Assembly: GCF_001695835.1 (NCBI RefSeq)
Contig: NZ_MBSO01000073.1
Location: 62,001 to 126,000, forward strand
DNA: 64,000 nucleotides
Source of the DNA: Ensifer sp. LC11
GTDB lineage: Bacteria; Pseudomonadota; Alphaproteobacteria; Rhizobiales; Rhizobiaceae
Direction: 5' to 3'
Shown here in pieces: positions 56,234-64,000 of the stretch. Under the pieces are notes generated by a model. It saw only the letters and a list, made by a program, of their open reading frames with translations. It had not been told where the DNA came from and did no database searches. A program made the translations under genes and the position numbers. Each line of letters starts with the position of its first letter. Position 1 is the first letter of the stretch.

Positions 56234-56638
56234 TCAGAGGTGACGCGTCTCGGCCGGCGCGTGGAACCAGTTGTTGTTGCGCCCGTCCATGTATTGCACC
56301 GGCGCTTCGGCCAAAACGGCCGGATCGAGATCGTCGAGACAAGCGACATTGACGGAATAATAGGCGCCACCGATTTCCTCGATATAGCCGTGACCGAAAG
56401 CGGCAACGCCGCATGTCCTGCAGAACCGATGATGCACGCTGTCGCTGCCGAACTGGTAGTCGGCGATATTGGCCTCGTCGCACTGCAGGCGAAACTCCTC
56501 GGGCTTGACGATCGCGCCCCAGTAGCGCCGTTTCCAGCAGATCGAGCAGTTGCACTTTCCGGTACCGGCATCGAGGTCGATATCTGCCTCGTAGCGGATG
56601 TTTCCGCAGTGGCAGCTTCCCTTGTAGGTCAATTTCAT
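56234..56638 (-). CDS. GFA (CENP-V type) zinc protein
   Basis: A 134-residue member of the glutathione-dependent formaldehyde-activating family. The zinc cysteines are all present (CHCGNIRYE, KCNCSICWKRR, CRTCGVAAFG). Family members bind two zinc ions; formaldehyde activation is proven for only a few, so this is a general detoxification candidate. The ATG at 56638 lies 8 bp after GAGGAG; a GTG three codons earlier is less likely. Divergent from a MarR gene, with palindromic sites in the gap. Confidence 0.85.
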   Translation of the reverse strand: MKLTYKGSCHCGNIRYEADIDLDAGTGKCNCSICWKRRYWGAIVKPEEFRLQCDEANIADYQFGSDSVHHRFCRTCGVAAFGHGYIEEIGGAYYSVNVACLDDLDPAVLAEAPVQYMDGRNNNWFHAPAETRHL

Positions 56639-56691
56639 CGCCGTCACTCCTCTTTCATCTAAGTCGCCGGTGATTCCGCTTGAGCCACTTG

Positions 56692-56812
56692 TGACAACAA
56701 GTTGTCATGTACAGTTCTGACATAGTGACAACATGTTGTCAATAGAACCTCGCGGTTTGCCGCCCGGCTGTGAACGAGCTTGCGGCGTCGGCAAAATGAC
56801 AACATACTGTCA
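56692..56812. promoter_or_regulatory. Three TGACAAC palindromes (MarR-type operators)
   Basis: TGACAACAAGTTGTCA (56692-56707), TGACAACATGTTGTCA (56726-56741) and TGACAACATACTGTCA (56797-56812). A weaker fourth copy (GACAAC...GTTGC) starts at 56816. They occupy the 210-bp gap between the GFA gene and the divergent MarR gene. Site one lies 54 bp before the GFA start, site three 37 bp before the MarR start. Confidence 0.8.
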
Positions 56813-56848
56813 TTCGACAACCCTGTTGCAAGAACCCGGCACAATCCC

Positions 56849-57331
56849 ATGGATGATCCCGAACGTACCACAGCTGGCGACGCCTTCGCCGAGTTCGCCA
56901 TTTCAGTGCTCCGCCTCGCCGGTCCGCTGACCGTTGCCGGCGACGCTCTTTCCCGGCCGTCCGGCCAGACGAGCGCTCGCTGGCAGGTGCTCGCCGCCGC
57001 CCGTCACGGTCCGATGTCCGTTGCCGATGCGGCGCGCGCGCTGGGGCTGGCGCGCCAGGGCGTGCAGCGGATCGCCGATCTGCTTGCCGAGGAAGGGCTG
57101 GTTGCCTACGAGGATAACCCCGCCCATCAACGTGCCAAACTCATGGTGCTGACGAAGAGCGGCCACGATGTGCTCGGCGAGATCAAGGAAAGGCAGGCCG
57201 TCTGGGCGGACAGGCTCGGCGCCGACCTCGGCGAAGACCGGTTGCGCCAGGCTTCGGCGCTGATTGCCGAGGCCATCGCCATCGTGAAGGAGCGGTCCCC
57301 GATGCCTGACCAGGCTGCGGAAGAGGCGTAG
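56849..57331 (+). CDS. MarR-family transcriptional regulator
   Basis: A 160-residue winged-helix regulator: ARWQVLAAARHGPMSVADAARALGLARQGVQRIADLLAEEGLV is the DNA-binding region, followed by the wing (ENPAHQRAKLMVLTKSG). It probably represses itself and the divergent GFA gene by binding the TGACAAC palindromes, and releases on a small inducer. The start at 56849 (MDDPERT) is right behind the third site. The upstream in-frame extension reads through the operators and is rejected. Confidence 0.9.
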   Translation: MDDPERTTAGDAFAEFAISVLRLAGPLTVAGDALSRPSGQTSARWQVLAAARHGPMSVADAARALGLARQGVQRIADLLAEEGLVAYEDNPAHQRAKLMVLTKSGHDVLGEIKERQAVWADRLGADLGEDRLRQASALIAEAIAIVKERSPMPDQAAEEA

Positions 57332-57354
57332 CCGCCTGGGTTTGCGGACGGACG

Positions 57355-57807
57355 CTAGCCACCACCAAGGATCAGCAGGTCGGAGCGTAACCGCGCGGCT
57401 CCTCCATCATCGAGCACCGGGTCGAGCGCCTCATGCAGCGCCTTCCAGATCGGGATCGCGCGGGCCAGTAACGCCTCCCCCTCCTGCGTCAGCCGCAGTC
57501 GCCGCGACCGCCGATCATCGGGATCCGGAGAGCTCTCGACCAGGCCACGCCGCTCCAGGGGCTTCAGTGCTGCCGTTAGCGTCGTGCGGTCCATGGCGAG
57601 CAGCGATGCCACTGAACCCATGTTCGGCGGTCTCGGGCGATTGAGCGACATCAACAATGAAAATTGGCCATTGGTAATTTCGAGCGGCCGGAGCGCCTCG
57701 TCGAACCGGCGGGCTATGGCGCGCGCAGCACGCTGCACATGCAGGCAGAGGCAGCTATCCTTCACATGCAAGGTGGTTTCGAAGGGAATAAGAGGCAACT
57801 TTGACAT
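57355..57807 (-). CDS. MarR-family transcriptional regulator
   Basis: A 150-residue regulator of the MarR type with segment CLCLHVQRAARAIARRFDEALRPLEITNGQFSLLMSLNR, then the winged helix (MGSVASLLAMDRTTLTAALKPLERRGLV) and wing (PDDRRSRRLRLTQEG). Two cysteines near the N-terminus (DSCLCLH) could be redox-sensitive, as in OhrR. It is divergent from the DUF899 gene and a palindrome overlaps the intervening promoter, so DUF899 is a likely target. It converges on the first MarR gene. Confidence 0.9.
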   Translation of the reverse strand: MSKLPLIPFETTLHVKDSCLCLHVQRAARAIARRFDEALRPLEITNGQFSLLMSLNRPRPPNMGSVASLLAMDRTTLTAALKPLERRGLVESSPDPDDRRSRRLRLTQEGEALLARAIPIWKALHEALDPVLDDGGAARLRSDLLILGGG

Positions 57808-57830
57808 AGGCGATTAATGTTGATATCAAC
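57801..57830 (+). promoter_or_regulatory. Promoter of the DUF899 operon with operator palindrome
   Basis: TTGACA (57801-57806), 17 bp, TATCAA (57824-57829). The perfect 12-bp palindrome GTTGATATCAAC (57819-57830) covers the -10. The -35 overlaps the start codon of the divergent MarR gene. Confidence 0.6.
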
Positions 57831-57868
57831 GTAAATAGTCAAGTGCGACGTTGTAAGGAGGAGCGGGC

Positions 57869-58582
57869 ATGAGACAGGATCACGCAGTCGTATCGCGCGA
57901 GGAGTGGCTGAAAGCGCGCAAAACCCTGCTCGCGCTGGAGAAAGAGCACACGCACGCGCGCGACAAGGTGAACGCCGCCCGCCTGGCTCTGCCCTGGGTG
58001 AAGATGGAAAAGACCTACGTCTTCGATACCCCGGCCGGCCGCAAGTCACTGTCCGAACTGTTCGACGGACGCAGCCAGCTCATGGTCTACCATTTCATGT
58101 TCGGCCCCACCTGGGACGCCGGCTGCCCGGGCTGCTCGTTCCTGGTCGATCACTTCGCCGGCATGCTGCCGCATCTCAACCATCACGACGTCACGCTGAT
58201 TGCAGCATCGAACGCGCCGCTGGCAAAAATCGAAGCCTACAGGAAACGCATGGGCTGGCATTTCCCCTGGGTCTCGGCCGAGGGCAATGGGTTCAACCAT
58301 GACTTCCGCGTCGCCTTTTCGCCAGCCGAACTCGCAAGCGGCAAGGTCACCTACAATTTCACCGATATCGAAAGTGCCAACGCACACGAAGAACTTCCGG
58401 GACTGAGCGCCTTCCAGAAGGGCGAGGACGGCACGATCTACCACACCTATTCCTCCTATGCCCGCGGGCTTGAAGAACTCGTCGGCACCTTGATGCTGCT
58501 AGACCGAGCGCCGAAGGGCCGCAACGAAGACGAGACCATGGATTTCGTCCGCCGTCACGACGAATACGAACGGAACCCTTAA
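57869..58582 (+). CDS. DUF899 thioredoxin-like protein
   Basis: A 237-residue member of DUF899, a thioredoxin-fold family. Typical segments are VSREEWLKARKTLLALEKEHT, LPWVKMEKTYVFDTPAG, YHFMFGPTWDAGCPGCSFLVDHF with a CPGC motif, and HTYSSYARGLEELVGTL. The motif CPGC suggests a redox role, but no activity is established. It is probably controlled by the divergent MarR protein. DUF1579 and VOC genes follow on the same strand, forming a small possible operon with gaps of about 120 and 140 bp. Confidence 0.88.
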   Translation: MRQDHAVVSREEWLKARKTLLALEKEHTHARDKVNAARLALPWVKMEKTYVFDTPAGRKSLSELFDGRSQLMVYHFMFGPTWDAGCPGCSFLVDHFAGMLPHLNHHDVTLIAASNAPLAKIEAYRKRMGWHFPWVSAEGNGFNHDFRVAFSPAELASGKVTYNFTDIESANAHEELPGLSAFQKGEDGTIYHTYSSYARGLEELVGTLMLLDRAPKGRNEDETMDFVRRHDEYERNP

Positions 58583-58699
58583 CGCCAGGCGAACTAGACC
58601 GACCAACATGTTTCGCGGGCGGAACCTTTCGCCTGCAAAGACGTTTCGAGAACGCCCGCGCATCGACTGGATCACCGCACCTGCCATGAAGGAAATCCC

Positions 58700-59176
58700 A
58701 TGAAAGCAGAACCGGAAGAAGCACATCGCTGGCTCGAGCAAATCCTGGGCGACTGGCAGGTTCGCACGGCCGGACCAAACGGCGAGCCCGACGGGAGCGG
58801 CCCCTGGACCGAGCATGTGCGCTCGCTTCACGGCCTGTGGATCGTCTGCGAGGGCCAGGGAACCTTGCCCGGGGGCAGCTTCGGCCAGACGCTGATGACG
58901 CTCGGCTACAATCCCGAGACGAAACGCTACATCGGCACCTGGGTCGGCTCGATGATGACCCATATGTGGATCTATGATGGCGAACTGGACGCGAACGGCA
59001 GGTCCCTGTCGCTCTATTGCGATGGGCCGGACTTCGAAAATCCAGGCAGGATGGCGCGATACCGGGACATCATCACGCTCATCGACCATTCCCGCCGTCT
59101 GCTGACGTCACAGGTGCAGGCCGCGGACGGTAGCTGGAAAGACATGATGACGGCAGAATACCGACGCCACGACTGA
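58700..59176 (+). CDS. DUF1579 family protein
   Basis: A 158-residue cytoplasmic protein with the DUF1579 pattern: HRWLEQILGDWQVRTAG, then HGLWIVCEGQG and YNPETKRYIGTWVGSMM, SLSLYCDGPDF and a C-terminal HDxxxAEYRRHD-like end. The family is a lipocalin-type beta-barrel of unknown ligand. The ATG follows AAGGAAATCCC. It lies between the DUF899 and VOC genes, all on the same strand. Nothing points to a specific substrate. Confidence 0.85.
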   Translation: MKAEPEEAHRWLEQILGDWQVRTAGPNGEPDGSGPWTEHVRSLHGLWIVCEGQGTLPGGSFGQTLMTLGYNPETKRYIGTWVGSMMTHMWIYDGELDANGRSLSLYCDGPDFENPGRMARYRDIITLIDHSRRLLTSQVQAADGSWKDMMTAEYRRHD

Positions 59177-59312
59177 AGGCGAGATGGGAAAAGCACACTT
59201 GCTTTTCCTCTGCCCCGTGCGCGCCCATCCGAAGGGAATTCCGGGCACGTGGCGTGAAATCAGGCGGCGCCAGGCACGCCGGTTCGAAACCACATTAAAC
59301 TGGAGGAAGGCA

Positions 59313-60080
59313 ATGGCAGATCACGGCAAATTCGTTTGGTATGAACTGATGACAACCGACATGGCGGCTGCCGAGACGTTCTACAAGGACGTCGTTGGCT
59401 GGGGCGCCCGCGATTCCGGCATGGCAGGGATCAACTATACGCTCTTCAATGCCGGTGAGGTGCCGGTGGCCGGGCTGATGACAATGCCCGAAGGGGCGCT
59501 CGAAATGAACGTGCCCCCTGCCTGGCTCGGCTATGTCGGCGTCGACGATGTCGACGCGACGGCGGCCAAGATCGCGGCCAAAGGTGGCAAGGTCCATCGG
59601 GCACCGGACGACATCCCCGGTATCGGGCGTTTTGCAGTTGTCACGGATCCGCACGGTGCGGTGTTTGCGATCTTCAAGGGCATCGGCGAACCACCCCCGG
59701 TCACCGACCCGATGGCGCCGGGTCTTGTCGGTTGGCATGAGCTGGCCTCCGGCGACCTCAACACTGCCTTTCCCTTCTACGCCGAGCTCTTCGGCTGGAC
59801 GAAGGACCAGGCCATGGACATGGGCGAGATGGGCATCTACCAGATCTTTGCTCATGGCGGCGCGCCGATTGGCGGGATGATGACCAAGCCGAAGGAGGTT
59901 CCGGCGCCTTACTGGCTCTACTACATCAATGTGCCGGCTCTTGACGCCGCCATTGAACGCATCAAGGCCGGTGGCGGCAAAATCGTGCTTGAGCCGATGG
60001 AGGTGCCCGGAGGCGCCTGGATCGTTCAGGCACTCGACCCGCAAGGCGCGCTCTTCGCACTGGTCGGGCCAAGACGCTGA
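59313..60080 (+). CDS. VOC-family protein with two glyoxalase-like domains
   Basis: A 255-residue protein made of two vicinal-oxygen-chelate domains: FVWYELMTTDMAAAETFYKDVVGWG (residues 6-30) and a second LVGWHELASGDLNTAFPFYAELFGW (near 135-160). Each is about 120 residues, forming one pseudo-dimer. Family members include glyoxalases, bleomycin-resistance and fosfomycin-resistance proteins; the second domain ends GALFALVGPRR. Substrate unknown. The ATG at 59313 follows GGAGGAAGG. It closes the DUF899-DUF1579-VOC group. Confidence 0.88.
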   Translation: MADHGKFVWYELMTTDMAAAETFYKDVVGWGARDSGMAGINYTLFNAGEVPVAGLMTMPEGALEMNVPPAWLGYVGVDDVDATAAKIAAKGGKVHRAPDDIPGIGRFAVVTDPHGAVFAIFKGIGEPPPVTDPMAPGLVGWHELASGDLNTAFPFYAELFGWTKDQAMDMGEMGIYQIFAHGGAPIGGMMTKPKEVPAPYWLYYINVPALDAAIERIKAGGGKIVLEPMEVPGGAWIVQALDPQGALFALVGPRR

Positions 60081-60444
60081 GTGCAAGAGGCGACGTCATC
60101 GGCCCGCGGGCCGAACGCTGCCACGGAAGAATTTCTGAAGTAAAGTGCCCGCGCGTAAAGATTAGGCCCGCTTTCACCAAGAAAGCGGGCCTCAATTATG
60201 TTCGCCACAAGGACAAAATCAATGATGGCGCCGACCAATGCCAAGGCTTGCCCTGCGTCTGGCGCATCCCTCGGTTGCGGCACGGCCCCTAGTATTTCAG
60301 GGTATTTCAAGGTTATTTAACACCTTATACGATAACAGGGGCGACAAGCACACTGATTTCGGATGGGTTTCTTGTCACGTGACAGGAATATGTCGCGATT
60401 GCCGAGGCGATGGGCGTCGATATGAGTGGAGCAACTTCGCGCAA
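60081..60444. other. Gap of 364 bp with a hairpin and a palindrome
   Basis: It holds a 12-bp hairpin AGGCCCGCTTTC/GAAAGCGGGCCT (60164-60192), probably the VOC transcript end though without a T-run, and a perfect palindrome TGTCACGTGACA (60373-60384), 61 bp before the next gene. No other gene or repeat was recognised. Confidence 0.65.
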
Positions 60445-62262
60445 ATGAGCAAAAACGGCGGCAGCTACGCGTCCCCGCAGCTGGGCGTGGCGGAAGCGCG
60501 CACGGCCAAAGTGCTGCGCCGGAAGCTCCAATGGCTGCTTGCGATCGTCGTTGCCTGCACAGGCGTCCTTGCCACCGAGATCATCGCGGCGTCCTACAGC
60601 GATTACGTCATCGCCCGCCGCAATCTGACCGAGGTCATGGCCTTTTGCCGCGTGCTCGACGCCGCAAATTATCTGTCGGCCGAGCGCGGGCCGTCCAATG
60701 GCGTGCTCGGCATCGGTGTGGCACCCGGCTCCCCGGTTCAGGCGCGTCTGACCGAGTTCCGCGCCCGTAGCGATGCAGCACTTGCGCGGCTGATCGCCGA
60801 CATCGACAACGCCAGCCGTACGGAACCGGCCGGCGCGCTCTCGCCGATCCTTGCAGAGGTCCAACGTCGCCTGACACATGCGCGGACTGAGGTTGATCGC
60901 ATTGCTGCTCTTCCCCCCGAAGACCGGAACCTTGCCGAGATCCAGGCGACCATCGAGGCCATGTTCGGCGTCATCGACGCGCTCCGACCGGCAATTGACT
61001 GGAATATTCAGCGCCTCACCAATACTGATCCGAACCTTGCTGGTATTGCGCTTGCGGCCCAGATGCTCGCCAATCTGCGCGAGGACGGCGGTCGCCTGGG
61101 CTCGCAGATCATGGCCCCGGTTGCGGTCGGCAAGCCGCTCGAGGCCAAGAACCTCGCCGACAGCGAGCGCACGCGCGGCCGGCTGCAGGAAATCTGGTCC
61201 ATTGTCGGCAAACCGGGCGCCCTTCCCGGCATGAGCCCTGAAAACGTCGGCGATCTCGCAAAGATCGACCACGAATTCTTCGGCGAAGGGCTTGCAATCA
61301 TCGACGGTATCGTCGCCGTGGGCAAGCACTCGGGTGCCTACCCCATGACCGCCGAACAGCTCACCGACCGCTTTGTCCCGAAGATGAAGCCACTCGAGGA
61401 CCTGCGTCGTGCCTTCATGGATGCGACCGTCGAGCGGCTCTCCGCCAACAAGACGCGGGCATCGATCAAGCTTGCCGTCGCCAGCCTCGCGACCTTCGCT
61501 CTTTTCCTGGTGCTGCTCATATTGATGCGCCGCGCCCGCTCGTTGGTCTTCGAACCCTTGCTGCTCGCCCGTCACAGCATTATTGAGCTCGCTAACGGCC
61601 GGCCCATCGCCCGCCTTCAGGGCAAGGGCGGTGAGGGCGAGATGGGGCGCCTGTTCGACGCGATCGACGTGCTGCGCCAGCGGCTCGACGAGCGTACGCT
61701 GCTGATGCAGCATCTCGAGCGCCAGGCGGAAACGGATGAACTGACCGGTCTGCTCAATCGCCGGGCACTGGAGCTCATCGGCGGCGCCGAGCGCGCAAGC
61801 GGCAGCGAGCAAGGCGCATGCCTGATCCTGATGGACATCGACCGTTTCAAGCAGATCAACGATACCCATGGCCACCTCGTCGGTGACCTCGTGCTCAAGG
61901 AAACCGCCCGCATCATCCGCAACTCGGTGCGCAACTCCGATCTCGTCGCCCGCTTCGGTGGTGAGGAATTTGCCATCATTACGCCCGGCGACAGCATCGA
62001 GTCCGCCCTTGCGCTTGCCGAACGCATCAGGGTCAATCTGGCACGCGAGCCCATCGTCGTCTCCGAGGGCCTGGGGCTGAGCGTGACCGCCAGCTTCGGC
62101 GTGGCGGAGGGCCAGAGCGCCAATGGCGGCTGGAAGCGCCTTATCGAGAGTGCCGACACCGAACTCTACCGCGCCAAGTCCGAGGGCCGAAACCGCGTCT
62201 GCGGCCACCCGGTGGCGGCGTACCACGGCCACGTCACACCGGCGAAATCCGCGCGCGCGTAG
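60445..62262 (+). CDS. Membrane diguanylate cyclase with periplasmic sensor
   Basis: A 605-residue protein. TM1 at about 29-50 and TM2 at about 342-362 bracket a 290-residue helical periplasmic domain (Ala/Arg-rich, with LTEVMAFCRVLDAANYLSAERGP near its start), then a HAMP-like segment and a GGDEF domain from about 425. The active-site GGEEF is at 505-509, with an RxxD inhibitory site (RNSD) five residues before it. It should synthesise cyclic di-GMP in response to an envelope signal. I use the ATG at 60445; the longer frame lacks a better site. Its 3' end overlaps the LysR gene by 29 bp. Confidence 0.9.
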   Translation: MSKNGGSYASPQLGVAEARTAKVLRRKLQWLLAIVVACTGVLATEIIAASYSDYVIARRNLTEVMAFCRVLDAANYLSAERGPSNGVLGIGVAPGSPVQARLTEFRARSDAALARLIADIDNASRTEPAGALSPILAEVQRRLTHARTEVDRIAALPPEDRNLAEIQATIEAMFGVIDALRPAIDWNIQRLTNTDPNLAGIALAAQMLANLREDGGRLGSQIMAPVAVGKPLEAKNLADSERTRGRLQEIWSIVGKPGALPGMSPENVGDLAKIDHEFFGEGLAIIDGIVAVGKHSGAYPMTAEQLTDRFVPKMKPLEDLRRAFMDATVERLSANKTRASIKLAVASLATFALFLVLLILMRRARSLVFEPLLLARHSIIELANGRPIARLQGKGGEGEMGRLFDAIDVLRQRLDERTLLMQHLERQAETDELTGLLNRRALELIGGAERASGSEQGACLILMDIDRFKQINDTHGHLVGDLVLKETARIIRNSVRNSDLVARFGGEEFAIITPGDSIESALALAERIRVNLAREPIVVSEGLGLSVTASFGVAEGQSANGGWKRLIESADTELYRAKSEGRNRVCGHPVAAYHGHVTPAKSARA

Positions 62263-63145
62263 CGAGAAAATCGAGCACCACCCGGATACGAGCAGGCAAA
62301 GCCCCGCCCTGGCCATGAAACACGGCGTGGAATGTTTCGGTGTCCCCGGGGTTTAGATGTTCGGCAACCGGCAGCAGCCGGCCGGCACGGATGTCCTCCC
62401 TGATCGTGAACGTGGGAAGTCGTGCGAGCCCCACGCCCGCAAGCGCCAGCTGTCGCAAGCCCTCGCCATCGCTGACCCGCACCCGCTCCGTCGCCGGCAA
62501 GCTGATCGGCGCGCCATTCAAGAGGACCGGCCAACCATCGACTGCGCGGGCATAGCTGTGGCTCAGCCGGTTCAGCGCCTCAATGGCCTCAAGGCTTTCG
62601 GGCATGCCGAAACGGTCAAGATAGGAGGGGGCGCCGACGATCGTCATCGACGTCGTGCCGAGTTTACGTGCAATCAGGCTCGAGGTCTTGAGCGGTCCGG
62701 CACGGACAGCGATATCGACACGCTCCGCCATCAGATCGACGACGGCATCGGTTTGCAGGATGTCGAGCGAAACGGATGGAAATGCCGATAGGAAATCCGG
62801 CAGGACGGGCATTAGCACATGCGTCGCGTAGGAAGCGCTGGCGTTGAGGCGCACCCGGCCCTCGGGCGTCTCGCCGGCGCCCGCCGCGCGCTCTGCATCG
62901 TCGATATCGGCCAGAATCCGCACGACGCGCTCGTAGAAGGCGCAGCCCTCTGCCGTCAGTTGCAAGCGCCGCGTCGAGCGGTTGACGAGCCGGACGCCAA
63001 GCCTTTCTTCAAGCCGCTGGACGAGCTTGCTGACCGCCGACGGCGTCATGCACGAGATCCGGGCCGCCGCCGAGAAGCCGCCAAGCTCAACCACCTTGGC
63101 GAAAACCGCCATTTCGCCCGAACGATTGACCGGGAAACGCGACAT
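62234..63145 (-). CDS. LysR-family transcriptional regulator
   Basis: A 303-residue regulator: MAVFAKVVELGGFSAAARISCMTPSAVSKLVQRLEERLGVRLVNRSTRRL is the helix-turn-helix region, followed by the co-inducer domain (VRLNASASYATHVLMPVLPDFLSAFP). It is divergent from an aldo/keto reductase gene with a 133-bp gap that contains an inverted repeat, so it likely controls that gene. The ligand is not known. Confidence 0.92.
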   Translation of the reverse strand: MSRFPVNRSGEMAVFAKVVELGGFSAAARISCMTPSAVSKLVQRLEERLGVRLVNRSTRRLQLTAEGCAFYERVVRILADIDDAERAAGAGETPEGRVRLNASASYATHVLMPVLPDFLSAFPSVSLDILQTDAVVDLMAERVDIAVRAGPLKTSSLIARKLGTTSMTIVGAPSYLDRFGMPESLEAIEALNRLSHSYARAVDGWPVLLNGAPISLPATERVRVSDGEGLRQLALAGVGLARLPTFTIREDIRAGRLLPVAEHLNPGDTETFHAVFHGQGGALPARIRVVLDFLATRARISPV

Positions 63146-63187
63146 GTGACTTCAACTCACAAATGATGTTCCTTCGTAACGTCTACA

Positions 63188-63203
63188 TCGCAAATGATTG
63201 CGA
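63188..63203. promoter_or_regulatory. LysR-type binding site candidate
   Basis: TCGCAA (63188-63193), ATGA, TTGCGA (63198-63203), a perfect inverted repeat in the divergent LysR/aldo-keto reductase gap, consistent with the T-N11-A pattern of LysR sites. Confidence 0.55.
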
Positions 63204-63278
63204 CACCACCTTCCTCGTGACAGCGGAGCACCGACAGCGGTTTCGTTTGACAGGAAATACCAACGAGGAGCGTGAGCA

Positions 63279-64000
63279 ATGGAATACAGACGGCTTGGAT
63301 CATCCGGACTGAAGGTGCCGGCCTTGAGCTTCGGTGCGGGAACCTTCGGCGGCAAAGGGCCGCTTTTCAGCGCCTGGGGCAACAGTGGCGAGGCCGAGGC
63401 GCGGCGGCTGATCGACATTTCGCTGGAAGCCGGTGTCAACCTCTTCGACACGGCCGACGTCTATTCGGACGGCGCCTCCGAGAGTGTGCTCGGTGCTGCG
63501 ATTAAGGGACGGCGCGATGCCGTATTGATCTCCACCAAGATCGCTCTGCCGATGGGAGATGGACCGAACGACGCAGGCACCTCGCGCTCTCGTCTGGTAA
63601 AGGGGGTCGACGAAGCCCTGAAACGGCTCGGCACCGACTACATCGACCTCCTGCAACTGCATGCCTTCGACGCCGGCACGCCGGTCGAGGAGGTGTTGTC
63701 GACGCTTGATCGCCTCGTCACGGCAGGCAAGCTGCGTTACATCGGCGCCTCGAACTTTGCAGGCTGGCAACTCATGAAATCGCTGGCGGCCTCGGAGAAG
63801 CACGGCCTCGTCCGCCATGTCGCCCACCAGGTCTACTACTCGCTGGTCGGCCGCGACTATGAGTGGGAACTGATGCCGCTTGGTGCCGACCAGGGCGTGG
63901 GTGCACTGGTCTGGAGCCCGCTCGGCTGGGGCCGCCTCACCGGCAAGATCCGGCGCGGCAAGCCGTGGCCGGAAGGCAGCCGCCTGCACGACACCGCAGC
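63279..64000 (+). CDS. Aldo/keto reductase (partial)
   Basis: The first 240 residues of a NADPH-dependent aldo/keto reductase, cut by the right edge. It starts MEYRRLGSSGLKVPALSFGAGTFGG and shows the family order: FDTADVYSDGASESVLGAAI with catalytic Asp and Tyr, ISTKIAL with the Lys, and LLQLHAFD with the His. AYGASNFAGWQ-like (YIGASNFAGWQ) and QVYYSLVGRDYE follow. The ATG follows GAGGAG. It is divergent from the LysR gene, its probable regulator. Substrate unknown; the later part of the protein is missing. Confidence 0.9.
   Translation, partial: MEYRRLGSSGLKVPALSFGAGTFGGKGPLFSAWGNSGEAEARRLIDISLEAGVNLFDTADVYSDGASESVLGAAIKGRRDAVLISTKIALPMGDGPNDAGTSRSRLVKGVDEALKRLGTDYIDLLQLHAFDAGTPVEEVLSTLDRLVTAGKLRYIGASNFAGWQLMKSLAASEKHGLVRHVAHQVYYSLVGRDYEWELMPLGADQGVGALVWSPLGWGRLTGKIRRGKPWPEGSRLHDTA

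Noticed and set aside
60325..62316. A 663-codon frame antisense to the membrane GGDEF gene
   Set aside because: Shadow of a gene with clear GGDEF motifs.

Overview
The window is GC-rich chromosomal DNA from an alphaproteobacterium of the Rhizobiales, most likely Sinorhizobium/Ensifer. The evidence is the set of alphaproteobacterial family genes (GapR, DUF1036, DUF1244, an Omp10-type lipoprotein, CpdR, homospermidine synthase), rhizobial intergenic repeats next to several genes, and a gene order (pykA ... hss ... galU ... gltDB ... small heat-shock gene ... hisN ... cpdR ... ilvD) that resembles the S. meliloti chromosome as I remember it. No insertion sequence, prophage, CRISPR array or replication origin was seen.

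Layout. 1-8.3 kb: two DUF465 genes flank the start of purE-purK, then rpmJ, a TPR protein, an alpha/beta hydrolase, a broken cyclase remnant, the pykA-DUF1036 pair, an N-formylglutamate amidohydrolase homologue, DUF1244 and gapR. 8.3-19.5 kb: a DUF882 murein peptidase, a sigma-54 response regulator, pepF, the folate genes pabB and a class IV aminotransferase, a PAS-GGDEF protein, a DUF3445 protein and hss. 19.7-30.7 kb: envelope genes (Omp10-like lipoprotein, UshA-like nucleotidase with LysM, SPFH-NfeD pair, beta-barrel protein, galU, lytic transglycosylase, DUF459) plus hemH. 30.7-37 kb: glutamate synthase gltB-gltD. 37-45.4 kb: threonine aldolase, a LysR gene divergent from an SBF-type transporter, a small heat-shock gene behind a ROSE-type RNA thermometer, a lysophospholipase-like hydrolase, hisN, a small RNA, a second N-formylglutamate amidohydrolase and cpdR. 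45.6 kb: tRNA-Val(GAC).

45.7-53.5 kb and 55.7-64 kb look accessory. They hold a hydrolase, a peroxiredoxin-like gene, a large zinc-ribbon/cyclase/AAA/TPR signalling protein, two small proteins, a DapA paralogue with an unknown partner, and (after ilvD) a set of small stress or detoxification families (lipocalin-like, GFA, DUF899, DUF1579, VOC) with two MarR regulators and clear palindromic operators, then a membrane GGDEF protein and a LysR/aldo-keto reductase divergent pair cut by the window end.

The most interesting signals are in RNA and regulatory DNA: a ROSE element before hsp20, a promoter-to-terminator small RNA of about 79 nt resembling the alpha-r8/MmgR family, a pseudoknot-capable RNA ending in a strong terminator at 41.4-41.5 kb, a 12+12 bp palindrome between gltB and ltaE, operators placed inside promoters, and an in-frame 21-bp tandem repeat forming the C-terminus of PabB. 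Family names, positions and remembered synteny come from reading alone; no database search was run.
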